This document shows, one piece after another, positions 21,963 to 33,172 of a DNA stretch of 64,000 nucleotides. The stretch's first letter is position 1; every line of letters starts with the position of its first letter. This DNA is from Hortaea werneckii (taxonomy: Eukaryota; Ascomycota; Dothideomycetes; Mycosphaerellales; Teratosphaeriaceae), in NCBI GenBank assembly GCA_037044905.1, contig JBAOKB010000095.1:30668-94667 (forward strand), given 5' to 3'. A program made the position numbers and the translations under genes. The notes beneath the pieces were generated by a model, which saw only the letters and a program-made list of their open reading frames with translations, did no database searches and had not been told where the DNA came from.

Positions 21963-24900
21963 TCAAATCGCCATCCTCCCAAACCTCTCCTCAATATCCC
22001 TAGCATGCTGAACACCCGCAGTGGGGCGATGATGCTGACCGCCAATGCCTTCACCGCAAGTCGGTGAACGTGCCAGCTCCATCGGCATACCGCATTCACC
22101 GACAGTGAACGGATGGCCGTTGACGCATCGATACCAGTGACCCGTGCCTCTGAACTCCTTAGCCATCGCGGCAACCACCATGCGCATCTCGCTGCTGGAA
22201 ATGCCTTCGTCGAGCATACGTCGGACTTCAGCAAGCTCGTCAGATAAGCCGCTGGTGGGATCCGCTTCACTGGCTGTGAAGCGCTTGCACATCGCCTCAG
22301 CCGTATCTAAGTGCGTGATGGCTTTGTCTCTCAGTTGCTCCAGGTGCTGGGATTCCGTAGTATCGTCATCCTCCTCCTCAGTCGCCATGGAAGTACCGTA
22401 TTCCATAGCGGCGAACTTGGCCCAGAAGATATGCGCCTCTACTTCCTGTCTGACATTGACTGTCCTAGCTGCTGACGGCGCCGAGTCTCTACCAGGTCGC
22501 GAACACGCTGGTATGGCTGCTCATCGATGACAAGTCTGTCGGCAAAGTTTTTGACCGCAGTGCGAATGCCAAAGGTCTGCCGGTATCTCTTCGAGTACTT
22601 CAGTCTCTTGACTTCGTGCAGCTGATTGTCGATAGATCCGGTCAACGTGACGTTCTGACTGGGCTTTCTCGCCCTTTCCAGTGAGTCGAGAAGACGACAT
22701 TGGTCACTTGCAAGGCGCTCGGCGAGATCGTGGTGAGTACGGTTGGCCCATGCTGTCAGCTTCTTCGCGCTCTCATCTAGAAGCGCCCTCCTCACGATGC
22801 GGCCGTAGCGATTGATACTCCGGAGGGAGCCACGACATTCGGGACATGTTTTGAGCTCCTGGGACGAGAACGGCTCTGACGTCGATTTGAGAGCGGTGAA
22901 AGCACCGGTCAGAGGATCGATCTCGTAATGAGCGGCCATGTCCATAGTGCCGTCCATGCTGGTTGCGGTAAAGACATGGCCACAAGGAGGAAATACGCAT
23001 GGATCCTCGTCCAGATCGACGTCTCGATAAGCGCACAGCATCACCAAGTCGGCGTTCAGTGACTTGACATGCTCTGAGCCATGAACTTGGCAGAAAGCAC
23101 TCGAAGGGCATGCTTCGCCGCATATCGAGGGACAACGGCAGCCGCAGGAAAGGATTCTCTCACATCTGCAATTCGAGGTCAGCAACTTTGGATCCAGAAT
23201 GTAGATTTCAATGCCCAAGCTTACCTCTTCGAGCATGGAAGCCAATCGCACGGGGCGGCACAGGGCAATCGGCATTGAAGGCCGTGAGGGCAACTGGAGC
23301 TACAGTGCTCTTCAGCACAGGGGGCGCCTGCAATGTAAAAGTTAGAACGGCACTATCCAAAGGATGCTGATCTTACAAACTTACAAGGCTCACTGCATGT
23401 CTTGCTACACGTACTGTGAACACAACTGGCTTGGCACTTGGCTGCACAGGGTGGGCAGTCTTCTTCGCCATGGCAGGTAGCTTCGCACCTATGCTGACAG
23501 GTAAATGATCGGAGGCACTTCGTCGAGCACTCTGGATGATGGGTCTTCATGACGACGCCGTCCACGCGTGTCTTGCATTCCCAACAGGATCTCTGGCAGA
23601 CATGCCCACATGGGAGAATTGCGGAGCACATCGCCCTGCATTTGTACTTGTCGCTGTAGACGTCGGTACTACATGGCTCCTTGACCTGGTGCTCGCAACC
23701 GGGAACAGTCCAAGTGACGGGGACTTGGCACTGGACTTTGGATGGGTCCTGATACTCGAAGCAGCGAAGATTCTTACGAATGTGGCGGCATTCCAATTGG
23801 ACGTTGACGTCTTCTATCAGTACCATGCACTGTGGGTCGCATGGCAAACCGCATTCTTTTTCGCATATGTGGAAGCATCCTGACCGATTCCTATAGCAGG
23901 GTTTGGAACAAAATACGGCGTTGTGAAGCATATCGCTATGGCATTTGCTAGTACCTGCAAGACAAGTTAGATTTCTCTCATAAAGCTCATGATTCGCGGT
24001 ACCCCTGCACTTACAAGCGTGGCCACAAGATAATTTCTTCGGGCATAGCAAGTCACAGCCTGCTTCAGGCGAGAGCCGTACAAAATCTGAGGGCTGCCGC
24101 ACGCTCATTGGCGTGTCCTGATGGCGAGGACAACAAAGTTCCAAGGCCATCCCGAAATTGCCGTTCGCGCGAAAGACGTCCAACACGCTCTCCCACATTT
24201 CGACAGAGCCGGCATTGCTGCCGGGATCTCCAGTGATTGTATCAGCGTTGCCAATGATGTACATTCCATGCTGAGCACGCGAGAGGAGGACGTTGATGCG
24301 GTTTGGCGTTTTCAGGAATCCAGGCTTTCGCTCCTTGTTGCTCCGGACCAGGCTGATAATAACCACTTTGGCCTCCTCGCCTTGGAAATTGTCAACGGTA
24401 GCAATGCGGAGAGCGCTCAGCAGAGTACCGCGGGCCACAGATGTACGACGCAAGGGCGCATCAGTGCTTGGTGGGTCGCCTTCAATCTCATTCCCAGCAT
24501 CCTTCAGCAGCTCATCATCATCACGTTCGTTCAGAACAATCTCGAACGAGCTCGCGAGCTTCCTACGAAGCAATCTCAGCTGGCCCAAGTACGGCGTAAT
24601 GACAGCGATTTCATTCGACCTGTACACCCCTTGATGGACAAGATGCTTGACTAGAGCGGCTGTCATCTCCACTTCATAAGAGTTCGTGTGAGATGTATTG
24701 AGCCCGTCCCCAGCATGATGCTCGGGCTGCTCGTGATGCATCCAGAAGAGACGCTGACGCATGCCGACGACGTCGGGCAAAGAATTGACGGACTCAGCAT
24801 TCTGCAGATCGGGATAAAGCGTCTCTTGAACCAGCTGAGAAATGCTAGGATGCATCCGGCGTTGCACCTGCAGACGACAAAACGGTAGAGGATGAGCGAG

Positions 24901-27900
24901 GATGTCCTGCGGCTGCACCAAGCGTTCGAACAGTGACACATCCAGAGCATACTGCGCTCCACCTCGACTCTCGGTCGAAAGATCATAATTCTGAACGTGC
25001 GGCCGTAGCTGTTGATGGTCGCCGATGAGAATCGCATGCTCCACCGAGGGTAGAAGAGCGGTTAGAAGATGGGATTCCAGAACTTCGCCAGCTTCCTCAC
25101 AAATCAGGACCTTGGCATTGACGCGGCGAAGGAGGTCCAAGTTGCGCGCAAGGCCGCTGGTGGTAATCCCAATGATGTTCGCCTGGCGCAGGACGCGCTG
25201 GTCGGTCTCGGTGCGTATGTTATCCAGCTCCTCTTTGGCCTTGTTGTACGCTGCAAGAGCGGTGTGAAACTTGTCACGGACCTTGTTGGCCGCTTTTGCG
25301 GTCCACTCGCGGTACAGACGACGACGCTCGCGCGCCGTCATTTGATGAAGGTCTGCGTTTTGGAGTTCAGCGATCGGCCGACGTTTCTTCTGATCCCATG
25401 GTATAGCGTTAAGCCATTGCTGCAACTCTGAGCCGTGATGCCGATTGACTGTAACAAACCCCTCCTCGTCGATGTTACTGAAGAGTTGGTGATGATGTTG
25501 TGGATGCCATTCGCGCAGATACTCTTCGATAGAGGATTGACTGCCGAGTTCTGACATTGAGCGAAGAATCAGCTTCAGCTCATTGACTTCATCTTCAACC
25601 TCCTTCATCAGCCTGAACCTTTCCGATTTCTCCGTCTTCGTGAGATCCAGCCTTTGCACGACTTCACGCAGGTTGACATCGGCCAAGCGGTCGGACTTTG
25701 AGCGCCCACCAATGCGGACGATATTGGAGACGCCTTCATCAAGTAAGCGTTCCAGACTCTGATCTAGAGCATGGTTTGTGAAACACACGCAGAGGATTGG
25801 CCCAAGATTGCAAGCTTCTTTGTGCGCGAGTAAGATCTTGATGAGCTGGACGCCGGTGTAGGACTTGCCCGTTCCAGGTGGGCCTTGGATCAAGGCCAGG
25901 GACCGCGAAAGCGAGGAGACAACAGCCTTAGCCTGTCCGTGGTCGAGACTCGAGTGATGTGCCAGCTCTACGGCCACGCCTTCCATATCTCGACCTGGGA
26001 TAAACCGCAGAGATTCACCACCCGTCGTGACCGCCGAAAGATCAAACTCGAAACCAGGTCTAGTTGCGTAGTTCGGAGGCTGAATCTCTATATCGCGCGT
26101 CGAGTTGGCTATTGTGGAGACCGGAGCAAGGACGTCTGCGAATGGCACTTCCAAAGTCTCGCTCAAGCGCTGCATTGCTCGGAGAGTTGGCTGGAAAGCG
26201 GGCAAGAGGACGCCGGGGAACTCAACGAGCGACAAGTGGGCATTGCCACCCGAGGACAACTCGCTCAGCATGGGATGTATGCCGTCCTGTTGGGCAGGTT
26301 TGACGATAACATGTGCACGCTGTCCATCAGACCACAGGTCGTATTGCTTGTGAATAGGAATCTGCTGCTCGCCTTTGGTCGCATCCTTTTTCGGGCTTCT
26401 AGGCTCCGGAACCACGGTCAAGAAAATTGCTGAGCCCAATGAGCTGAGCAGGCATACCAAAGCATCGTCGCTCAGCCTCTTCGAGTTCTGCCACCAGTCT
26501 TTGCGCTCGTTCTTATTTTTGCGTTGCAAGTTTTTGGGCTGGTCGAAACTGATTGCGAATTCGATGCCGTTCCGAGGAGTAGATGTCACGTCGACTATCG
26601 TAGCATTGCCGTAAACGAATGCACGCGAGGTTTTCTGCTTGCTCTGCTGGGATGGATCGCGCACCTCAAGAATTTGGAGCCTTGCGAGCTCCGTCTTAGC
26701 CGTGTCACGAAGTTGGCCGACTGTATCTGCGCGCAACAGGCGAAAGTGGCGATCGAGAAGGCCTTCAAGACCTCCCAGATGCCACTGGGTCGGGTCAGCC
26801 AAGGGGAGATATTCGGCCCCGGCGAACTGGATCTCCAGCGTCGTTGGCAAAATGGAGATCTCGCGGATGTCTACATGATCATTGTCGTGCCTAGGCACGC
26901 CGTCAATGTTGAGCAATCCCGGACCTGGACGCTCCAAAGTGAAAAAGGCGCGCTCGCCGATGTGTTGCTTGGTGCCTTCGGACTGGGCCGGTATGGCTTG
27001 ACCGAGCCCCAGGCGCTGTTCTGCGCGTAGCAAATGCCTCTGAGATGGCTTGACGGCGAATCTGACTTCGTCTGTCATTGGCTCCTTGAATAAGATTGCG
27101 AATGCTTCGGCGACTCGCTTCAACCCATCGTGTACTTGGGCCTTCGTATTGACCTCGATGAGCTTATCCAAAGCAGTGAGGGCACACTCGATTGCGTGGA
27201 TCGCGGTCGTATTCGTACTGCTTTCTTCTCCTTGCCCCATGAGACTGAGAGTTTGCAGATGCTTTGCAACAGCTGAGAAGAGCTTGATTGCCTGCTCACC
27301 GTCTTGACCCCACACAACGTTGTAGATTGTTGTGAGACGATGTTTCAGAATCGCCGAAGCCATCACATTCTTGTGAGTAATGACTTCGAGGAAGTGGATG
27401 ATCTGGCTGTTGAACAGCCGCGCGAGGATGTCAGGATGGACTTTGTCCAGCGGCTGCTCCAGCAATTCGATGATGCGCTGGACCCCTCCCTCGCTCGCAA
27501 GAAGCACAATCACTTCTTGCATCCTGCCCGCATCGCTGTCAATAAGCTCCGCTGCTTGCTTGAAGAACTTGCCCAGGTTTTGACCAAGTGGTACGGGCGT
27601 TCCGATCTCCTGCGGGATGTTGTATCTCCAATTCTTGAACACCGCTTCAGCATTGTCCACATGGCTTGGACCGGCGGCACCAGCCGTGGTAGCTAGGTCG
27701 TTGGATGCTCTCCAGAGATCGATGTCAGCCTTATCATGCGAGTAAGGGCAGGTCTTGCCTCGGTGGCATTTGCCTTTGGCGAAGTTGATGCAGGCTTTAC
27801 GCTTGAAGTTTGGATCCTTTACGTGGGCATACTTGCAACCGTTGCCATTCCTGCATTGGCCAAGCTGGAAGAGATGGCAGGGCTTTCTGGGTCGGTGTTA

Positions 27901-27957
27901 GTAAAGGCATTCCTTTCCCCGATAATGTAGGTAGACGTACTTTTTTCCTCCTGCCAT
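21963..27957 (-). CDS. NFX1-type zinc-finger helicase (ZNFX1/Hrr1-like)
   Basis: Superfamily 1 RNA helicase. Relatives act in RNA silencing and heterochromatin (S. pombe Hrr1, nematode ZNFX-1) or antiviral sensing (human ZNFX1). Five exons: 27941-27957 (17 nt), 23385-27886, 23225-23327, 22493-23165, 21963-22445; 1925 aa. Two CCCH fingers come first (C9-C17-C23-H27 and C38-C46-C52-H56). Walker A GPPGTGKS is about 674-681, then CEEAGE, GDHQQLRPH, DNFQGEEAKVV and SRAQHGMYI. Cys-rich NFX1 fingers run through exons 2-4 and a C-terminal RZ finger has GHWYRC, NGHPF and GECG. The last intron (47 nt, donor GTAGAG) is needed to keep frame but is weak. In the RZ finger the usual CPxC reads SPTC. A 5' UTR intron at 28042-28102 is likely. 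Confidence 0.85.
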
Positions 27958-28041
27958 GTTGCACGTTGAGCTGTGGTCTCCTTCCAAAGCCCAGCCTGGT
28001 GCGGCTCGGGCGACAAAGTCCCAGAAGCGTTGACCTCGCTC

Positions 28042-28102
28042 CTGTCTAATGTCAGCATGACAAGTATCGTAAGGCGAACCGTTATTCCATGCAGAGACTT
28101 AC
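28042..28102 (-). other. Probable 5' UTR intron of the helicase gene
   Basis: On the minus strand a GTAAGT donor at 28102, a GCTGAC branch-like site and a TTAGACAG acceptor lie 85 nt above the ATG. This is inferred from signals only. Confidence 0.4.
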
Positions 28103-28599
28103 CGATTGTCGTTAAGACTTCCGGGTCAAGTGGGATTCAAATCTGATGATTGGCCTGGCGTGGGACGTTGGAGAGCTTCAAGTCGAAATATCAACACGAC
28201 TTTGTGACTCCGTGCGGGCGAAAATACTTGTCTCCTTGGCGATGAGCTTTGGACCGGTGTACGTCACCTGCAAACGCCGCAGCGGCGCATGTGAAAGTGT
28301 CGGTCTCCGATTCTAGAAAGAGTGCATTCACTCCTGGAGGGGCACGCAGCAGCACGCCGTGCGGCAGCGGTATCCGGTCCCTTCCAAAGCTTCGATTCCA
28401 AGTCAACGTGTCTCCAGGCTGCCAACAGGCCTGTATGCAGAAGGGCGTGGGTGGCTGCATGCATTGTACCTTCATGTACGTGGGAAACCAAGCAAAGGTT
28501 TCGGCCACCCGTATGCACCGTGCAACCCATTTGACCGGCCGTACATACCCACTGCGGCCATTTGAGTGAGAAGTGATTCAGCGTTGCAAGCAAGAGAGT

Positions 28600-29170
28600 T
28601 GGTAAAAGGAAGCCATCGCCACTGCGGACAAAGCAATACAGAGCACCCAAAAGACTCATGTCCGAAAATAGCATCCATGCTATGTCCATGATCGAGCGGC
28701 GATCCAGCCACTGAGCCAAGATACCTCCAGAAGAAGTACAAAGACAAAAGGAGTAAAAGAAGGCAACCTCAAGATCGCCACCACTGCGAGCCAGGCTGCC
28801 CAGTAGAAAAAGTCCGTGTTCGGAGACAGCGGGCATGCCTTACCCACGAGAAGCAGCAACCCAGCCATGGAGCCAGAGCACTTCAAGCAAGAAGCACAGA
28901 TAGAAAAGGGGGATTAAAAAAGGCGACCTTCGGCCACCGCCACTGCGAGCTACGCTGCACAATGGAAAAAAACCCGTGTCCGAAGACAGCAGGGATGCCG
29001 CACCCTTAAGGGAGCAGCAATCCAGCAATCGAGCTGGAGTACTTCAGTAAAGAAGTACGGGGAAAAAAAGGGGATTTGAAAAAAGGCGACCTACGGCCAC
29101 CGCCACTGCGAGCTGGGCTACACAGTGGAAAAAAACCCGTGTCCGAAGACAGCAGGGATGCTGCACCCAT
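28600..29170. repeat. Four-copy degenerate tandem repeat, period about 160 bp
   Basis: The landmark CCACTGCG recurs at 28619, 28781, 28940 and 29103, spacing 162, 159 and 163. Each copy continues with an A-rich stretch, a GTCCG(A/T)-type block, then a GCATGC or GGATGC block. Copies 3 and 4 are nearly identical over about 70 bp (28931-29000 against 29094-29165). Copy 1 is the most decayed. Open frames on the minus strand through the copies look like by-products. Confidence 0.8.
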
Positions 29171-29384
29171 ACAAAGGAACAGCAGCAGAAGAAGCATTCG
29201 CCCTCTTGCGAGGGGTCGTAGGCCACGGTCTTTCGCCTGACCAGCTGCAGTGGACCAGGGGGGAAAACGCGACGAAGGGAGGAAGAAGGAGGTGAGGAGG
29301 AGCGCGCCGAGTTTCGATTTTCGAATTGTGCAGGGTCCGTGCTAGCGCGCCTTCTGAAAGCTGGGTGAGTTGTTCTTTCCCAAA

Positions 29385-29546
29385 CCATAGGATCGGCAGG
29401 TTACTGCCGGATTGCCCTATGGTCCGGATAGGGAAAGTACGGTGGACGGGGTTCGTTGAACCCGCCTTCTCGGTCTGAGTGCAGCTTACCACTCGGTGGT
29501 GCTGCTTTGCTTGACGACCATAGGTCCATACTGCAGCATCAGTATG
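29385..29546. other. Cluster of stem-loops, possible structured RNA
   Basis: Five inverted repeats in 162 bp: CCATAGG/CCTATGG (29385-29391, 29416-29422) enclosing CGGCAG/CTGCCG with a GTTA loop; GGGTTC/GAACCC (29449-29463); GCAGC..ACCAC/GTGGT.GCTGC (29481-29505); GACC/GGTC (29516-29526); CATACTG/CAGTATG (29527-29546). The strand is unknown. No coding evidence, and no match to 5S rRNA, tRNA or spliceosomal RNA that I can recognise. Confidence 0.4.
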
Positions 29547-29844
29547 CTCAATTTGGTCGAGATGCAAGAGCAGTCTGTACCAGGAGTACGTGAAGTGAGG
29601 TCGAGATGAAGTACATTGCAGCAAGCCGAGGAGGCCGCAGCGCTGCATGATGGGAGAATTCCCTGAGCATTGGTTTCAATTTTACGGTGGAGTGAGGAGG
29701 CCATATAGTTATCATTGAAGACATGAGTGAAATTGGAACATCACGTACTTGTGTGCTTCTACCATGGGTCTAGCTAGCGGGTAAGGTACCTCGATTGGAC
29801 CAGCGGGAGTCCGAAGCGCTGCTAGTGATCTCTGAATCGTTAGA

Positions 29845-30926
29845 CTACTTAGACCGTCCACCACCAATGTCCTGACCCAGCTGTACCGAATAGTTAGCAC
29901 ATGAATCAAGAAAGAACTCGAAATCAATATGTATGTGTATGAACTTACCCTGTACCCCTGGTGCTTCTCCCACTCCATCCTCTGCCTCGTCACCGGCAAC
30001 TGTCTCCTGAGACCCTTAAAGCTACCCTCCGCGAGCGCGGTGAAAGCCCGGTTCAGCTCCTCCTGGAACTTGTTCTCCGCCTTTGCAATCTCCTTGACCA
30101 CTGCCTCCGCCCCACCACCGACATTGCCAGCTTCAACCTTCTTCGTAGTGTTCATTCTCACGTTGCCATCTTCGTAGTAGTGCACGTCAATCTTGACGTT
30201 GCCTGACAGGCTGGAAGAGGAAGGGTCGAAGGTATAGGTGCTGCGCCAGCGTCCATTCCAGAAGTTTTGCGGCGAGTACTTGTTCGCGACGAGGACGAGC
30301 GTGATGGTGTTGGAGGTAGGATAGATGCCAATAGTGGATGAGGGGAAATGTTCGGCTGAGGCAGTCTTGAAGGCTTGCTGAAGGGAGCGGATCAAGTCGG
30401 CGTTGGGTGAATCGATAGGCTGGGACTGCGAGTTGGATGTTGTCTGTTGGAGGTTAGCGTTTGAGCTCGACGGACGTAGAGGCGGCTGAGCATACTTGGG
30501 CAGCATGATCAACCTCGAAGGACGTCTCGCTGGCGGTGTCGAAGTATCGTCCGTTTCCTAAGGAGTTGTACTGGCTGAGGATCGCCTGCACTGCTTTAGC
30601 ATTGTAATCAATTCTATGGGGTTCTCCACAATCTTACCGTCTGATCGCCGCTTGGTAGCTTGACAATGATGTATTGGTCTTCGTTGTACTTCTTGTATGC
30701 CGGCTCGAGCGATTGCACTTCACTAGGAGCCAGTGCCTTGATGTCTACCACAGGGCTTTAGCGAGGGAACATATCCTACTTGGATGGATAATGCCTACCG
30801 GCGACCACATTCGAGAGCTGCAGCAGTCAGCTCAGTTCACTTGTTCCACGGTTGGCTGCTCCTACCAACCTCTCCCGGCGGTGCCGTTTCAACGAAAGAA
30901 GCTACGGTCTGCTGTTTCGATGCCAT
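29845..30926 (-). CDS. CAP1: F-actin-capping protein subunit alpha
   Basis: With the beta subunit it caps actin barbed ends. Six exons: 30870-30926, 30799-30817, 30638-30744, 30496-30585, 29949-30443, 29845-29880; 267 aa, the usual size. Exon 2 is only 19 nt (LSNVVA plus one base). Splicing gives APPGELSNVVADIKAL, which fits the family start. The first donor is GTTGGT, which is unusual; an alternative GTAGGA donor 6 nt later would break the frame. Family signatures: ANKYSPQNFWNGRW, VDVHYYEDGNV-like VHYYEDGNV, and LRRQLPVTRQRMEWEKHQGYR. The last exon supplies LGQDIGGGRSK. The ATG at 30926 has a good context (GATCATGGC). The next gene, a phosphatase, is divergent. Confidence 0.92.
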
Positions 30927-31428
30927 GATCGGATTGTGACCGGGTGAAGACGATTGATGGTTGCAACGATCTGGCCAATGCGATTATATAGATTGACGAC
31001 GCGCCGATGTCTAGAAATCGACCTCCTGTAGTCTTGTTTGGTGGGATGAAGTCAAGCGGGCTCGCCGCCCCGTGAGCTGGAGCCGAGATGCTTTGCAACC
31101 TTAGGCAGGGATGCAAGCTCCCACCTTCTATGTCGGGTTAGCTTTTCCAGGACCCACCCCGCGAAGCCAATGGTCTACACTCCACATCTCACCCAACAGA
31201 TTGTCCGTGTTTTGACGTCCAACACTACCACACGACCCTAGCAGAGGCTAACGGAAGATGGCATTGGTGCAGTGGACATGGTCTGCGTGGTGCACGATAT
31301 AGTTTTGCGGGTAGGTAGGGTTTCCAGATTTCTCACTTATCCATTTCTATTCATCCATTATTTCTCCCTTCCATTGCACGGCCAGACCTTCAATTGTACG
31401 GTGGATTACAGACCCTCTCACCACCGTC
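30927..31428. promoter_or_regulatory. Divergent promoter, capping protein / phosphatase
   Basis: 502 bp between the two starts. It must contain both promoters. No TATA box or other site stands out to me. Confidence 0.45.
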
Positions 31429-33172
31429 ATGTTTGGCATGCAGACTCTGGCAATCGCGGTACTCTGCACGGTGGCCTCTGCTGCCCCACGAGACAGAGAG
31501 CATCCTCAGTCCAATGCCACTCTGCTTCAGGACATTGATCAAATCTCGAAGCACTGGGGCCAGCTCTCGCCATATCGTGATAACGACGAACGTTTTTTTG
31601 GTGTCCAGGATGTCGGACTCCCTGATGGCTGTCAGATCGAACAGGTGCATAGCCTGCAACGTCATGCACAGCGCTTTCCGACGTCCTATTTCGACGATGG
31701 CCTGAACGATGAGCGGTTCGCAGCTAAGATAAGCAACTTCACGGCAGCGCATCCGAATGCAAGTTTTGCGGGCCCATTGAGCTTCCTCAACACCTACAGG
31801 TATCTCCTGGGAGAGTCCTATCTTACTGGCAAGGGCGCCGCTACAGAGTTCGAAAGCGGCGTCGCCTTTTGGAATCGGTACGGTCGTATCCTGTTCGACG
31901 CAGAGCCGGAGCAGCTACAGTATGAGCCATTCCTCCGCAACGGCAGCACTCGCCCCAAACCCCTTCTGAGGACCACCAACCAGTCCAGGATCGAGAACTC
32001 TGAAATCTCCTGGGCGCTTGGCTTCTTTGGTCCAAGCTTTTACAAAGAAGCGATGCCAGGATTGAACAGCTTTGTCAACGGGAGTCTCTTCGACGTGCTC
32101 GTCATCCCAGAGGGCGGCACCGAGAATAATACACTAGCCTCATATGACAGTTGCTACGAAGACCTGTTGCAATCGGCGTATCTGGGCGACTTGGATTTGC
32201 TATTCCAGTACGTTCCGTTGTACATTGGCAACGCGACCGCACGAATGAATGAGTATGCACCTGACGGTTTCACTTTCAACAATAACGACACGTATGCTAT
32301 GCAGAGCATTTGTGCATATGAGCATGCGTATATCGGCATGAGCGACTTCTGTGGTCTTTTCACTGAAGACGAATGGGCCGCGTTTGAGCAAACTCTTGAC
32401 ATCGAGTGCGCGATTGTCCCCGAACTGATACCGTCGCTACACTACGCTGACCTGAGATAGATACTACTACGATTACTCATTCGGATCACCAACAGGTCGC
32501 GCACAAGGACTCGGCTACCAACAGGAACTTCTCGCCCGCCTGACCGACCAATACATCATCAACAGCAACAGCTCCGTAAACTCCACTATCACCAACAATC
32601 CCAAGGACTTTCCACTCGACAGGCCCTTCTACGCGGACTTCTCCCACGACGATATCATCGTTTCAGTCCTGACCTCCATGTCAATAGACTACTTCCGCGA
32701 ACACCCTAATCTATCCGAATACCCACCGGATCCCGACCGCCACTTCTTCCTCTCCCACCTAACCCCCTTCGGCGCAAGACTAATCACAGAGGTAATCGGC
32801 TGCGCAGCCCCTGAACCCGAACCCATCCACGAGCACAGGACAACCTACTACCCCACCCAATACGGCTACGACTCCACCAACGCACCGCACAAATTCATCC
32901 GAATGCGCCTGAACAACGGTATCCTTCCCCTTAACACGATCCGAGGAGGTTTCTGCGAAGGCCGCTCCGATGGCATGTGTGGCAAAGAAGACTTCCTGGC
33001 TTCGCAATATGAAGCGATGGAGTTGGCGAATTACGATTTTGCTTGTTTTGCTAACTATACGATTCTGGATCCGACGAATGGTAGGGATTATGATGGCACG
33101 GTTAAGAATGGGACCAAGGGGATCGTTGTACATGATGGCCGGATCGATGCTGAGTATATCGAGAGCTTGTGA
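31429..33172 (+). CDS. Secreted histidine acid phosphatase (phytase-like)
   Basis: Hydrolyses phosphate monoesters, perhaps phytate, outside the cell through a phospho-His intermediate. Exons 31429-32405 and 32461-33172, 562 aa. The 55-nt intron (GTGCGC...GATAG) joins DIE to YYYDYSFG, a normal point in this family. Residues 1-19 form a signal peptide; a second Met at position 4 is an equally good start. The active-site motif, usually RHGxRxP, reads RHAQRFP (78-84). The C-terminal catalytic HD is in ADFSHDDII. Many N-x-S/T sites and paired Cys (FCEGRSDGMC near the C-terminus) agree with secretion. The Gly-to-Ala change may be a subfamily trait. Substrate cannot be told from sequence. Confidence 0.88.

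Larger units (their letters stand above)
28103..29844. other. Long intergenic with repeats and hairpins
   Basis: 1.74 kb between the helicase 5' end and the actin-capping gene's stop. Frames up to about 190 codons occur, but none has family motifs or a convincing intron pattern. It contains the tandem repeat and hairpin cluster listed separately. Confidence 0.55.

Noticed and set aside
28264..28836. 190-codon minus-strand frame running into the tandem repeats
   Set aside because: Composition and phase change between repeat copies; looks like a by-product of GC-rich repeats.
29385..29546. Short similarity to 5S rRNA blocks (GACCATAGG, CCCGTCC, GTACTT)
   Set aside because: The blocks are in the wrong order and spacing and the rest does not match 5S rRNA.
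29118..29648. 176-codon minus-strand frame over the hairpin cluster
   Set aside because: Begins at ATG but shows no motif; the inverted repeats explain the region better.
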